A stretch of 64,000 nt of DNA from Ralstonia condita (GCF_958405655.1 NZ_CATYWO010000004.1:310001-374000); one strand, 5' to 3'; shown: positions 19,119 to 27,697, counted from the first letter of the stretch. The notes: generated by a model not told the origin, from the sequence alone. Made by a program: numbers and translations.

Positions 19119-19979
19119 ATGAGCCAGGCATCCACACTGGAACTGGTATCCGAGCATGCCTGCTTCGGCGGCGTGCAGCGCTTTTACCGGCACGATTCGG
19201 CGGTGATCGGCCTGCCGATGCGCTTCTCGGTCTTCCTGCCGCCGCAAGCGCTGGCGGGCGCGCGCTGCCCGGCGCTGTTCTACCTCGCGGGTCTGACCTG
19301 CACCGAAGAGACTTTCGCCATCAAGGCCGGCGCCCAGCGCGTTGCCGCGCGCGAGGGCCTCGTCCTGATCGGCCCCGACACCAGCCCGCGCGGCGCCGAC
19401 GTGCCGGGCGAAACCGACAGTTGGGACTTCGGCGTGGCTGCCGGCTTCTACCTCGACGCAACGCAGGAACCCTGGCGCACGCATTACCGCATGGAGACCT
19501 ACGTCGTCGACGAACTGTACGCGACGGCGTGCGATGCCCTGCCCGTCGACAACCAGCGCATCGGCATCTTCGGGCACTCGATGGGCGGGCATGGCGCACT
19601 CACGCTGGCGCTGCGGCATCCTGGACGCTTCCGATCGGTGTCCGCATTCGCCCCGATCGCACACCCGTCGGTCTGCCCATGGGGCCTCAAGGCCTTCACC
19701 GGCTACCTCGGTGACGACCGTACCGCCTGGGCCGCACACGACGCTACGCTGCTGATGCAACAGGCACGCCGCCCGTTTCCAGGCGGCATCCTGATCGATC
19801 AGGGCGAAGCCGACCGATTCCTGGCCGAGCAGCTCTACCCCGAGGACTTTGCAGCAGCGTGCGCTGCAGCCGGGCAGCCGCTGCAACTGCGGCGCCACCC
19901 CGGCTACGACCACGGCTATTACTTCATCCAGACCTTCATGGAAGATCACCTGCTGCATCACGTCGCGCAGTTGCGCTAG
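19119..19979 (+). CDS. fghA: S-formylglutathione hydrolase
   Basis: 286-residue esterase-D type alpha/beta hydrolase that splits S-formylglutathione to formate and glutathione. The nucleophile is S154 in GHSMGGHGAL; the oxyanion region LAGLTCTEETF and the histidine segment RHPGYDHGYYFI are present. The start at 19119 follows GAGGGCCGTGCC, directly after the frmA stop. An upstream in-frame start inside frmA is not needed. Confidence 0.96.
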   Translation: MSQASTLELVSEHACFGGVQRFYRHDSAVIGLPMRFSVFLPPQALAGARCPALFYLAGLTCTEETFAIKAGAQRVAAREGLVLIGPDTSPRGADVPGETDSWDFGVAAGFYLDATQEPWRTHYRMETYVVDELYATACDALPVDNQRIGIFGHSMGGHGALTLALRHPGRFRSVSAFAPIAHPSVCPWGLKAFTGYLGDDRTAWAAHDATLLMQQARRPFPGGILIDQGEADRFLAEQLYPEDFAAACAAAGQPLQLRRHPGYDHGYYFIQTFMEDHLLHHVAQLR

Positions 19980-19997
19980 CGTGCCATGCTGGCGGGG

Positions 19998-20396
19998 CTA
20001 GCGGCTGCCGCCACCCGCACCGCCGCCGGCCGCGCCCCCACTGTTGCCGCCACCGGGCGCGCCAACCGCACCACCGGCGCCCGGTGCGCCGGACGAGCCG
20101 GACCCGGGGGCTCCCACACCCGGCCCGACGGAACCGCCGCCGGTTGCGCGACCTGCGGCGGACCCCTGCATGGCCGTGCCCGTCGAATCGTTCGCGTTGC
20201 CGCCGTCCCCCCGCGCCGAAGACGACGTGCTGCCCGACCGCCGCTGTGTGCCGGTGGCGTCGGCACCCGCGGGGGGCACGTTGCCGCCTGCGGCCGCGCT
20301 GTTCGATCGCGCGCCTGTTGCCTGGGCGTTGGCAAGTCCTGCGGTACCGGCCAGGGCAAGCGCGACCAACAGGGAAGATGCTCGAAGATGCGTCAT
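19998..20396 (-). CDS. Secreted Gly/Ala/Ser-rich low-complexity protein, unknown function
   Basis: 132 residues. A clear signal peptide (MTHLRASSLLVALALAGTAGLANAQA, cleavage after about residue 25) is followed by an unstructured tail of Gly, Ala, Ser, Pro and Asn, ending in GGGAGGGSR. AGAGGAG lies 7 bases before the ATG. The opposite strand also has open frames but they lack these start signals. No function is recognised. It may be a periplasmic or extracellular filler or adhesion-type peptide. Confidence 0.65.
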   Translation of the reverse strand: MTHLRASSLLVALALAGTAGLANAQATGARSNSAAAGGNVPPAGADATGTQRRSGSTSSSARGDGGNANDSTGTAMQGSAAGRATGGGSVGPGVGAPGSGSSGAPGAGGAVGAPGGGNSGGAAGGGAGGGSR

Positions 20397-20527
20397 GAAT
20401 GGCTCCTCTGGGGTTGAAGACGTACCTCGTGCAACAGCAAGGGCCGTTCCGCCGTCACCCTAGAGCAAGGCGTCAGGAACGCGCGATGGCGGGTTACTTG
20501 CGTGGCTCCCTGCGTCAAAATGCGGAT

Positions 20528-20578
20528 GGCCGCACCTGAGCTATACATTCAATCGTGTATGTATAATCGGCCGCACCT
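20528..20578 (+). promoter_or_regulatory. pqiA promoter with inverted repeat and flanking direct repeats
   Basis: A -10 box TATAAT (20562-20567) overlaps the inverted repeat TATACAT (20542-20548) / ATGTATA (20559-20565). That repeat is bracketed by two exact copies of GGCCGCACCT (20528-20537 and 20569-20578). No good -35 box is present, which hints at activator-dependent expression. No known regulator was matched. Confidence 0.6.
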
Positions 20579-20604
20579 CGGTGCCTCAAAGCGCCGGGCA
20601 AACG

Positions 20605-21429
20605 ATGGAGTTGCTCAACGTGAGATTTCCCTTCCCGCTGCCGGCATCTTGGCGTGCGGCCCTGCCCGGGCTGACGCCACACCCTGCATCGGGCCACCCT
20701 GCCGCTCCCCCTGCCGCGCCGGTGGCGCTGCCGCTGCCCGGTGACCCCGATGCCTGGATCGCCTGCGAGCACTGCGATACCCTGCATCGCCACGAGGTCA
20801 TTGCGCTCGATGAGGAAGCGCATTGCACGCGCTGCGGCGTCAAGCTGTATCGCAACCAGACCGAGCGGTTGTCGGTCCTGCTGCCCCTGCTCATCACGGG
20901 AATCATCGTCTACGTCGTCGCCAACGTCTTCCCGATTGCCGAGATGAATGGCGGCGGCTCCCGCAACGCCACCACCCTCTGGGGCGCCATCGAGGCCCTG
21001 TACAACTACGGCATGGTGTTCGCGGCCGTGCTGGTCGCGCTCACCACGGTGCTGTTTCCGCTGATGTACATGTCGGTACTGGCGCCGCTGCTGATTGCAC
21101 GGCTGCGCGGGCGGCAGCATCCGTCCGCGGCGCTGGTCTTGCGCGCGGCCGCCATGATCCGTCCGTGGGCCATGATCGAGATCTTCATGCTGGGCGTCGT
21201 GGTGGCGCTCATCAAGGTGGCCCACATGGTGTCGCTGGAGGCCGATGCAGGCCTGTGGGCATTTGCCGCGCTCACGGTGTTCCTGACCATCGCGCTGTCG
21301 ATCGACCTGCGCCCGTTCTGGCGCGAGATCGGCCTGACGCTGCCGCCGCGCACGCACATCGATGCGCCCACCGGTCTGGACGCCGCCGCCCGTCCCGGCG
21401 AAACCGCCTCGGGCAGGGACCGCACATGA
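20605..21429 (+). CDS. pqiA: PqiA-family inner-membrane protein (first of two)
   Basis: 274-residue member of the PqiA family, which partners MCE proteins in moving lipids between the membranes. It has one PqiA domain: a CxxC pair CEHC and CTRC (zinc-ribbon like, about residues 48-78) and four membrane helices. In E. coli PqiA has two such domains in one chain; here they are split between this gene and the next, which is common in beta-proteobacteria. The ATG at 20605 is chosen because the mapped -10 box leaves only a few bases before the alternative GTG at 20581. It overlaps the next gene by ATGA. Confidence 0.88.
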   Translation: MELLNVRFPFPLPASWRAALPGLTPHPASGHPAAPPAAPVALPLPGDPDAWIACEHCDTLHRHEVIALDEEAHCTRCGVKLYRNQTERLSVLLPLLITGIIVYVVANVFPIAEMNGGGSRNATTLWGAIEALYNYGMVFAAVLVALTTVLFPLMYMSVLAPLLIARLRGRQHPSAALVLRAAAMIRPWAMIEIFMLGVVVALIKVAHMVSLEADAGLWAFAALTVFLTIALSIDLRPFWREIGLTLPPRTHIDAPTGLDAAARPGETASGRDRT

Positions 21430-22154
21430 GCGCCGCGACCGGCACCACGACCGCACAGCCAGCGCGCCCGCTGCGTGCCGCCGCGCATGGCCTGGCTACA
21501 TGCGAGCGCTGCGGCCTGCTCGCTCGCATGCCCGCCGCGGACGCGGCTACGCAGGCTGTCCTGCACTACGAGGATGCGCCGGACCCAGGCACGCCCGCGC
21601 CGGTCTGCCCCCGCTGCCTGTCGCCGATCCATGTGCGCAAACCCGAAAGCCTGGCGCGCTGCTGGGCGCTGCTGATTGCAGCCGCCGCCATGTACCTGCC
21701 CGCCAACCTGCTGCCGGTCATGATGACAGACACGCTGCTCGGCTCGCAGCAGGACACCATCATGAGCGGCATCGTCTACCTGTGGACATCGGGCTCATGG
21801 CACCTGGCCATCATCGTGTTCATCGCCAGCTTCTTCGTCCCGCTGGCCAAATTGGGCATTCTTGCGGTGCTGTGCCTGTCCGTGCAGCAACGCTGGCGCT
21901 GGAACCCACGCCTGCGCACCCGCCTCTACGTCATCGTCGAGGCGATCGGCCGCTGGTCGATGCTCGACGTGTTTGTCGTGACGCTGCTAGCAGGCCTGGT
22001 GCATCTTTCCACCCTGGCCATCATCAAGCCCGGCCCTGGGGTCGGTCCGTTTGCCGCCGTGGTGGTGTTGACCATGTTTGCCGCCCGCTGTTTTGACCCG
22101 CGCCTGATGTGGGACGTCATCGACGAACCCGACCCCGAAGAGACCCAAGCATGA
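21426..22154 (+). CDS. pqiA: PqiA-family inner-membrane protein (second of two)
   Basis: 242 residues, a second single-domain PqiA protein. Two CxxC pairs (CERC near 27, CPRC near 60) precede four helices; the family motifs YLPANLLPVMM and KLGILAVLCLS are seen. Start and stop overlap its neighbours by ATGA on both sides, so the four genes are translationally coupled. It probably pairs with the first PqiA to form the equivalent of the two-domain E. coli protein. Confidence 0.9.
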   Translation: MSAATGTTTAQPARPLRAAAHGLATCERCGLLARMPAADAATQAVLHYEDAPDPGTPAPVCPRCLSPIHVRKPESLARCWALLIAAAAMYLPANLLPVMMTDTLLGSQQDTIMSGIVYLWTSGSWHLAIIVFIASFFVPLAKLGILAVLCLSVQQRWRWNPRLRTRLYVIVEAIGRWSMLDVFVVTLLAGLVHLSTLAIIKPGPGVGPFAAVVVLTMFAARCFDPRLMWDVIDEPDPEETQA

Positions 22155-23794
22155 CCGACCCTGTAGACAACGAAAACGTTCCGGCGCCGCGCCGCATGAA
22201 GCGCAAGCGCTGGCTGCCCTCGCTGATCTGGCTGGTGCCGATCGTCGCGCTGGCGGTAGGCGCCACGCTCATGGCGCGCGTGATCCTGGCGCGCGGCTCG
22301 CAGGTGACGGTAACGTTCAGTTCGGCGGAAGGCATCGAAGCCGGCAAGACGCGCGTGAAGTACAAGAGCGTCGACATCGGCGTCGTCAAGGCCGTGGGGC
22401 TGACGGAAGACCGCTCCGGCGCGGTGGTGCAGATCGAACTCACGCACGACGGCAAGGCGTTCGCTGCCTCCGACACGCGCTTCTGGGTAGTCCGCCCGCG
22501 GGTGGCGGCAGGCAGCATCTCGGGGCTCGGCACGCTGCTCTCGGGTGCCTACATCGGCGTGGACGGCGGTCGCTCGCACGACAGGCAATCCACCTTCAAG
22601 GGACTGGACACGCCGCCGGCCATCTATGCCGACACGCCGGGCAAGCAGTTCGCGCTGCATGCGTCCGACCTGGGCTCGCTGGATATCGGCGCCCCGGTGT
22701 ATTTCCGCCGTGTGCGCGTCGGCCAGGTCACCGCCTATGACATCGACACCGATGGCAAGGGCGTCACCCTGCATATTTTCGTCAACGCGCCGTTCGACAA
22801 GTTCGTGGCAAACGGCACGCGCTTCTGGAACGCCAGCGGCATCGACCTCAAGCTCGATGCGAGCGGCCTGAAGGTGGACACGCAATCGCTGCTGACCGTG
22901 GCGCTCGGCGGCATCGCCTTCCAGACGCCGGAAGAGGCCGATCACAGCCCCGCCGCGTCGGATGCCGAGTTCCAGCTCGTGCGCAATGAAACCATGGCGC
23001 TGAAGGACCCAGAGCATCTCTCGCAGACCGTGGTGATGTATTTCCACCGCTCCCTGCGCGGGCTGACGGTGGGCGCACCGGTCGAATTCAAGGGCATCAA
23101 CGTGGGCGAAATCAAGTCGATCGGCATCCACTACAGCAAGAAGCGGCACGAGTTTGTGTTGCCCGTGACGGCCACGCTCTATCCGACGCGCTTCGGCATG
23201 GACATCCGCGACGACAACCCGCAGCACGCCGCCGAAGACGTGCGCACGCAGTTCGACGCGCTCGTCAAGAACGGCATGCGCGCGCAACTGAAAAGCGCGA
23301 GCCTGCTGACCGGCCAGCAGTTCGTGCAGCTCGACTTCATCAACGCGGCCGACCGCGAAAAGACGCCGCCGCACTTCGGGCCGCGCGAACGTGACGGCGC
23401 CTACATCTTCCCGACCGCCGACAACCCGACCGACGACATCGAAACGCAGATCGCCGGCATCGCGAAGAAGCTCAACAAGGTGCCGTTCGAGCAGATCGGT
23501 CAAGACGTCCATCACACGCTTAACACCCTGGACGCGACGCTCAAGCAGACCGAGCAGTTGGCCAAAACGGTCAACACGGACCTGGCGCCGCAGATGAAGG
23601 AAACGCTGGCCGAGGCGCGCCGCACGCTCGACAGCGCGCGCCAGGTGTTCTCCGACGATGCGCCGCTGCAGCGCAACGCACGCGACACGCTCGACCAGGT
23701 TGCCAAGGCGGCGGCTTCGGTACGCGTGTTGACCGACTACCTGCAACTCCACCCCGAAGCGCTGATCCGGGGCAAGGCAAAGGATGCGCAATGA
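22151..23794 (+). CDS. pqiB: PqiB, MCE-domain intermembrane transport protein
   Basis: 547-residue MCE protein anchored by an N-terminal helix (about 20-40). Three MCE repeats follow (SQVTVTFSSAEGIEAGKTRVKYKSVDIG, then a repeat near 170, then VGAPVEFKGINVGEIKSIGI near 310) and a long helical C-terminus (from about 450) that in E. coli forms the needle of the PqiB tunnel. It carries lipids across the periplasm with PqiA and PqiC. The start overlaps the pqiA stop by ATGA; the extended frame before it is antisense to nothing useful. Confidence 0.95.
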   Translation: MTDPVDNENVPAPRRMKRKRWLPSLIWLVPIVALAVGATLMARVILARGSQVTVTFSSAEGIEAGKTRVKYKSVDIGVVKAVGLTEDRSGAVVQIELTHDGKAFAASDTRFWVVRPRVAAGSISGLGTLLSGAYIGVDGGRSHDRQSTFKGLDTPPAIYADTPGKQFALHASDLGSLDIGAPVYFRRVRVGQVTAYDIDTDGKGVTLHIFVNAPFDKFVANGTRFWNASGIDLKLDASGLKVDTQSLLTVALGGIAFQTPEEADHSPAASDAEFQLVRNETMALKDPEHLSQTVVMYFHRSLRGLTVGAPVEFKGINVGEIKSIGIHYSKKRHEFVLPVTATLYPTRFGMDIRDDNPQHAAEDVRTQFDALVKNGMRAQLKSASLLTGQQFVQLDFINAADREKTPPHFGPRERDGAYIFPTADNPTDDIETQIAGIAKKLNKVPFEQIGQDVHHTLNTLDATLKQTEQLAKTVNTDLAPQMKETLAEARRTLDSARQVFSDDAPLQRNARDTLDQVAKAAASVRVLTDYLQLHPEALIRGKAKDAQ

Positions 23795-24441
23795 GTTCAA
23801 CCATGACGTGGTCTCCCATTCGACTGGCTGCTGCCTGCGCCGCCGCGGCGCTCGTAGCGGCGTGCGCCTCGCCCGAGCCGACGCTCCATACGCTGTCGGC
23901 GCGGCCAGCGGCAACCGATCCCGGCCGGTTCCAGCGTGCCTTCCGCCTGGCTGGCGTGCGCGTGCCCGATCGCCTGGACAGGCCGCAGATCGTCCTGCGC
24001 ACCTCCGATGACGAAGTGCAGGCGCTGGAGCAGCAGCGCTGGGCCTCGCCGTTCGGCGCGGAACTGCGCGATGCGCTGTCGGCCGATCTGGCCGGCACGT
24101 TGTCCGCGGTCGACGTGGGCGGCAACGCAGCGCCGGCAGGCGTGCCGCTCTACCGCATCAGCGCCGCCATGCGCAGCTACGATGCGCGGCCCGGTCAGGG
24201 CGTGAGCGCGCTGGTGTCATGGCGCGTGGCGCGCGATGCCGCCACACAAGGCGCCGTGCCCGCCGCCCTCACCTGCCAGACCACCCTGACACAGCCGACG
24301 AATGGCGACGCGCATGCAAAGGCAGGCGTGGATGCCGTGGTGTCGTCCACGCAGCGGATGGTGCAGCAGTGGTCGCAGCAGATTGCGCTGAGCGTGCAGG
24401 CGCTGGAATCCCCCTCTACCCCGCCCGCGTGGTGCCGCTAA
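23791..24441 (+). CDS. pqiC: PqiC, ABC-type transport auxiliary lipoprotein
   Basis: 216-residue outer-membrane lipoprotein of the DUF330/ABC_trans_aux family. The signal peptide ends in a lipobox LVAAC (Cys near residue 26). The body has YRISAAMRSYDARPGQGVSALVSWRV, typical of the family, and two further cysteines at the C-terminus. In E. coli it forms a ring that docks PqiB. Start overlaps pqiB by ATGA. The stop lies 12 bases from the converging MocR gene; a small hairpin (GCCGC / GCGGC) spans the stop codon. Confidence 0.9.
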   Translation: MSSTMTWSPIRLAAACAAAALVAACASPEPTLHTLSARPAATDPGRFQRAFRLAGVRVPDRLDRPQIVLRTSDDEVQALEQQRWASPFGAELRDALSADLAGTLSAVDVGGNAAPAGVPLYRISAAMRSYDARPGQGVSALVSWRVARDAATQGAVPAALTCQTTLTQPTNGDAHAKAGVDAVVSSTQRMVQQWSQQIALSVQALESPSTPPAWCR

Positions 24442-24453
24442 GGCGGCAGCCAA

Positions 24454-25917
24454 TCAGCTCTGCGCCAGTTGCTGGGTGAGCTGTCCCAGCGTGGCGAGCG
24501 CGGCTTCGAGATTGGCCGAATGCGACAGCCCGAAGCAGATGCGGAAGTAGTGATCGAACCGATTCAGGTTCGAGAACAGGGTCCCCGGCGCGATGCGAAT
24601 GCCTTGTGCAAGCGCGGCATCGAACAGCGCCGTTGACGATACGTTGGCCGGCAACTCCACCCACATTGCCAAGCCCCCGGCGGGAACAGACAGCCGCGTA
24701 CCGGCGGGAAAGCAGCTGGCAATCGATTCCGCCATGCGTTCACGCTGCTCGCGCAGCGTCTGGCGCAGCGTGCGCAGGTGCCGGTCATACGCGCCCGACG
24801 CGATGAAGCGCCCCGCCAGCACCTGCGACCATGAGTCGTTCGGGCGCGACTGCGCGAACTTCAGCATCTGCACGCGCTCGTGCCAGCGGCCCGCGGTCAT
24901 CCAGCCCAATCGCAGGCCAGGCGCCACGGTCTTGCTCAATGACGCGCAATAGATCACGTTGCCGGTGCGGTCCCACGCGTTGAGCGCCTTCAGCGGCGTG
25001 GCGCTGTCAGCGAGCGGGCTGTAGGTGTCGTCTTCGATCAGGGCGATGAGATTGGCATCGCAAAACGCCGCCATCCGGCGCTTGGCCACATCCGGCATGA
25101 TGCTGCCCAGCGGATTCTGCAGATTGGGCACCACCACTACGGCCCGGATGTTGCCATAGGCCTGCACGGCCATTTCGAGGGCTTCGATCGACATGCCGGT
25201 GCGCGGGCTGGTCGGAATCTCTACCGCCCGCATGCCAAGGCTTTCGAGCACCTGAAGGAGTCCGTAATACGTGGGCGACTCCACCGCCACCGTATCGCCG
25301 GGCTGCGCCACGGCGCGCAGTGCAAGGTTGACCGCCTCGATGCAACCGTGCGTGACCACCACGTCGTCCGGCGCAATCTGCACACCCATGTCGAGCGCAC
25401 GCCGGGCCACGGCGATCTGCAGCTCCGGATGCCCGTTGGGCCTCACCGGCTGCGTCAGCAGCAGCGGATGCCTGCGCAGCACCTGCGAGGCGATCCGGTT
25501 GAGCGCGGCCGCCGGATACAGCGTGGCTGCTCCACTCGCGCCGGACAGATCGACGCGCACATCCGCCTGCTGACCGCGCGCGACGATCGCCGACACACGC
25601 GCGTGCACACCGACATATGCGGCCGGGTCGGGCGTGGACACCTCGGGCTCCTTCACCGGCGCCAGCAGGGCACGGCGCGGCTGGCGCACGAAATACCCGG
25701 AGCGCTCGCGGGCCTCCAGCCAGCCCTCCGTCTCGAGGTGCCGACACACCTGCAGCGCAGTGGAGAGACTCACGGCATGCGTGCGCATCAATGCGCGCAC
25801 CGACGGCATCCGCTCGCCCGGAGCCAGCACCCCGCTACGGATCGCGCCGAGGTAATGATCGGCAAGCGTCCGGTACAGCGGCTGCGCGGGCGGTGAAGTC
25901 AACTCGGTGACAGACAT
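24454..25917 (-). CDS. MocR-family regulator (GntR HTH fused to aminotransferase-like domain)
   Basis: 487 residues. A GntR winged helix-turn-helix (1-75, RMPSVRALMRTHAVSLSTALQV) is joined by a linker to a fold-type I aminotransferase domain (from about 120). The PLP lysine K329 (ASLSKTVAPGLRLGW), the ring-binding D297 (IEDDTYS) and NPLG are intact, so it should bind PLP. MocR proteins control PLP or amino-acid related genes. It is divergent from the DUF2917 gene, a known pairing, and a candidate operator lies between. Confidence 0.92.
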   Translation of the reverse strand: MSVTELTSPPAQPLYRTLADHYLGAIRSGVLAPGERMPSVRALMRTHAVSLSTALQVCRHLETEGWLEARERSGYFVRQPRRALLAPVKEPEVSTPDPAAYVGVHARVSAIVARGQQADVRVDLSGASGAATLYPAAALNRIASQVLRRHPLLLTQPVRPNGHPELQIAVARRALDMGVQIAPDDVVVTHGCIEAVNLALRAVAQPGDTVAVESPTYYGLLQVLESLGMRAVEIPTSPRTGMSIEALEMAVQAYGNIRAVVVVPNLQNPLGSIMPDVAKRRMAAFCDANLIALIEDDTYSPLADSATPLKALNAWDRTGNVIYCASLSKTVAPGLRLGWMTAGRWHERVQMLKFAQSRPNDSWSQVLAGRFIASGAYDRHLRTLRQTLREQRERMAESIASCFPAGTRLSVPAGGLAMWVELPANVSSTALFDAALAQGIRIAPGTLFSNLNRFDHYFRICFGLSHSANLEAALATLGQLTQQLAQS

Positions 25918-25972
25918 GGCGGGCGGGAACGCGGTGAGGTGTCCGGCACATCATGCCGCCAGCGCCACCGGC

Positions 25973-26012
25973 GCAACAGATACAGAGAACGCAAAACTGT
26001 ACCGCAACAGAT
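25973..26012. promoter_or_regulatory. Candidate MocR operator between the MocR and DUF2917 genes
   Basis: GCAACAGAT occurs twice in direct orientation (25973-25981 and 26004-26012), 31 bases apart or about three helical turns. Between them TACAG (25981-25985) and CTGTA (25997-26001) form an inverted repeat. Two further CTGTTG words lie at 26029-26034 and 26059-26064. MocR regulators often bind such paired direct repeats. Confidence 0.45.
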
Positions 26013-26111
26013 CGCCCCGAAGGCCCGGCTGTTGTGCCGCATGCGGTGGCGTCTGTGCCTGTTGATGCACCGCGTGCGCGCCTACGCTGCGGTCATGTTG
26101 AGGAGAGCGAC

Positions 26112-26450
26112 ATGACGACAAGCCCCCCTGCTTTCGACGACACATGGCTGGCGCTGCGCGCTGGGCATGACGCCCTGCATTGGCTCGCGGCCGGCACGAC
26201 CCTGATTGCCCTTGAAGGCAGCCTGCGGATCGAACCGGTGGCGCGCTCGGTTCACCTGCCGCAGGCGCTGGGGGCAGGTTACGCATACGTGGTGGAAACG
26301 TCGGGATGGTGGCGACTCCTGGCGCACGATCGCACGGGCGCCACGCTGCGCATCGTGGGTGTCTCGCACGGCACGCCGCGCCTGCCAGTGCGAGCGGTAT
26401 GGGATCGGATACGCAACTGGATGCAGCCGCGCGAGACTTCGCGCGGCTGA
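26112..26450 (+). CDS. DUF2917-like small protein
   Basis: 112 residues, no signal peptide or membrane helix. The sequence DALHWLAAGTTLIALEGSLRIE and the Trp pair in TSGWWRLL resemble DUF2917 proteins, which are beta-rich and of unknown role. GAGGAG lies 6 bases before the ATG at 26112. It is transcribed away from the MocR regulator and is probably its target. The family assignment is moderate. Confidence 0.65.
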   Translation: MTTSPPAFDDTWLALRAGHDALHWLAAGTTLIALEGSLRIEPVARSVHLPQALGAGYAYVVETSGWWRLLAHDRTGATLRIVGVSHGTPRLPVRAVWDRIRNWMQPRETSRG

Positions 26451-26680
26451 ACTTGGAACTGGCACGAGCGCCGCTCCGCCGGCGTGTGCTGTGGCGCGGC
26501 AGGACGCTTGCCATCGTCCTTGCGGATGGATGCGTTTTCAAAGTCGCCCGGATCTTCCTCGCCGACGCCGCTTTCGCTTGGGATCGCGGGTGTCACCGGC
26601 CGGACGCCCGATCCGCCGGGCGGTGCCTTCGCATGGTCGCCGGACGCATGGCCGGGTTGATCACGTGCAGGCGCGTTCAT
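26279..26680 (-). CDS. Possible hydrophilic small protein, coupled to the upstream gene
   Basis: 133 residues if real. Its ATG at 26680 overlaps the stop of the next gene by ATGA, as in coupled translation. The first 60 residues (NAPARDQPGHASGDHAKAPPGG, then ESGVGEEDPGDFENASI) have the acidic, Pro/Gly-rich make-up of small stress-type proteins. The last 55 residues lie antisense to the DUF2917 gene and look like shadow sequence, so the true product could be frameshifted or shorter. Confidence 0.35.
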   Translation of the reverse strand: MNAPARDQPGHASGDHAKAPPGGSGVRPVTPAIPSESGVGEEDPGDFENASIRKDDGKRPAAPQHTPAERRSCQFQVQPREVSRGCIQLRIRSHTARTGRRGVPCETPTMRSVAPVRSCARSRHHPDVSTTYA

Positions 26681-26937
26681 GGCTGCTTGCGGCTGTTCTG
26701 GTGCTGCCCCAGGCGCTGCTGATTCTGCGGCATCTGGCCCTCCTGGGCGGTGCCCCGGCTGTCCTCGGCAGGCACGCGCATCGGACGCTTGGCCGACTGG
26801 CCGGTACCGTGCTGCATCGAAATGCGCTCCGCGCGGTCAGCTTCCGCGCGCTTGCCTGCGGCGCCCCGCGTCTGCTGCTCGTCGGTCTTCCGTTCGGCCC
26901 GCTGCGCAGCGGGCTTTTGCTGCGAATGTTGCTTCAT
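26677..26937 (-). CDS. Small, highly charged Gln/Arg/Lys-rich protein, unknown function
   Basis: 86 residues, no hydrophobic segment. It opens MKQHSQQKPAAQRAERKTDEQQ and is predicted to be disordered or helical and basic. GAGGAG lies 7 bases before the ATG, a good ribosome site. No family is recognised. Such Gln/Arg-rich small proteins occur in stress-related gene sets of Ralstonia and Burkholderia. Confidence 0.6.
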   Translation of the reverse strand: MKQHSQQKPAAQRAERKTDEQQTRGAAGKRAEADRAERISMQHGTGQSAKRPMRVPAEDSRGTAQEGQMPQNQQRLGQHQNSRKQP

Positions 26938-27109
26938 CGTCAGACTCCTCGTCGGTTACGGACGACATGCCCGTCCCCACGGCGACGCAATGAACGTGCC
27001 GCCCCGCGCCCCACCGCAACGGATGGGGTGGCCATCTCCTTCACGGGTATCCGGCTTGCTGCGCTGGCAGTGTCGCGCCTTCGCGCACAAGCACGCATGG
27101 AGAATCCAC

Positions 27110-27697
27110 ATGGCAACCAGCAACCTGTATCGCACGGGAGAATCGCCGGCCCAGACCGGCAAGGGACACGGCACCGATGCACTCGGCCCCTCCGACAGTT
27201 CCGACTCGGGCAGCGACGTGATGGGCAGCCCGGGCCTGGGCAGCGACGTCGAAGACCGCTTTGACGAGGACCCCGTTGTCCATCCGCGTGGCAAGGCGGC
27301 CGACCGCACGGCCGGAGCGGACCTTGGCGACGCCAACCTCGACAGCGACACCGATTCCACCGGCACCGGGGAGCGTCGCGCCGCCGGCCATGAGCCCGTC
27401 ATCCGGGAGGGCGGCGACATCATGCCCGACGCCATCCACGACCTGAACGACCCGCAGGTCGACCTCCCCATCGACGACGAAAGCTTCGAGCACGCGACCG
27501 GCCTCGCTGGCGAAAACGATGACGCCGATGCGCCCGACGCGGTCGATCTGGACGAAGCCCCGATCGACCCGCAGCCGGGCGCCCGCGATGTCCCGGTGCA
27601 ATCGCCCGCGGGCAGCGGAACGGACTGGTCGGACACCATGCGGCGCAGCCGGCCCACCTACAAGGGCAGGCGCGTGCCGGGCCAGCATCGGGGCTAG
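27110..27697 (+). CDS. Acidic, Asp-rich disordered protein, unknown function
   Basis: 195 residues, strongly acidic, with repeated Asp/Ser/Gly stretches (PSDSSDSGSDVMGSPGLGSDVEDRFDEDP) and a basic C-terminal end (RRSRPTYKGRRVPGQHRG). No signal peptide or membrane helix. The ATG at 27110 follows GGAGA; the open frame further upstream has a different, shadow-like composition. Nothing in it suggests an enzyme; a nucleic-acid or protein-binding role through its charged ends is possible but unproven. Confidence 0.65.
   Translation: MATSNLYRTGESPAQTGKGHGTDALGPSDSSDSGSDVMGSPGLGSDVEDRFDEDPVVHPRGKAADRTAGADLGDANLDSDTDSTGTGERRAAGHEPVIREGGDIMPDAIHDLNDPQVDLPIDDESFEHATGLAGENDDADAPDAVDLDEAPIDPQPGARDVPVQSPAGSGTDWSDTMRRSRPTYKGRRVPGQHRG

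Noticed and set aside
20581..20604. GTG at 20581 as pqiA start
   Set aside because: It would lie only a few bases after the likely transcription start; the ATG at 20605 is preferred.
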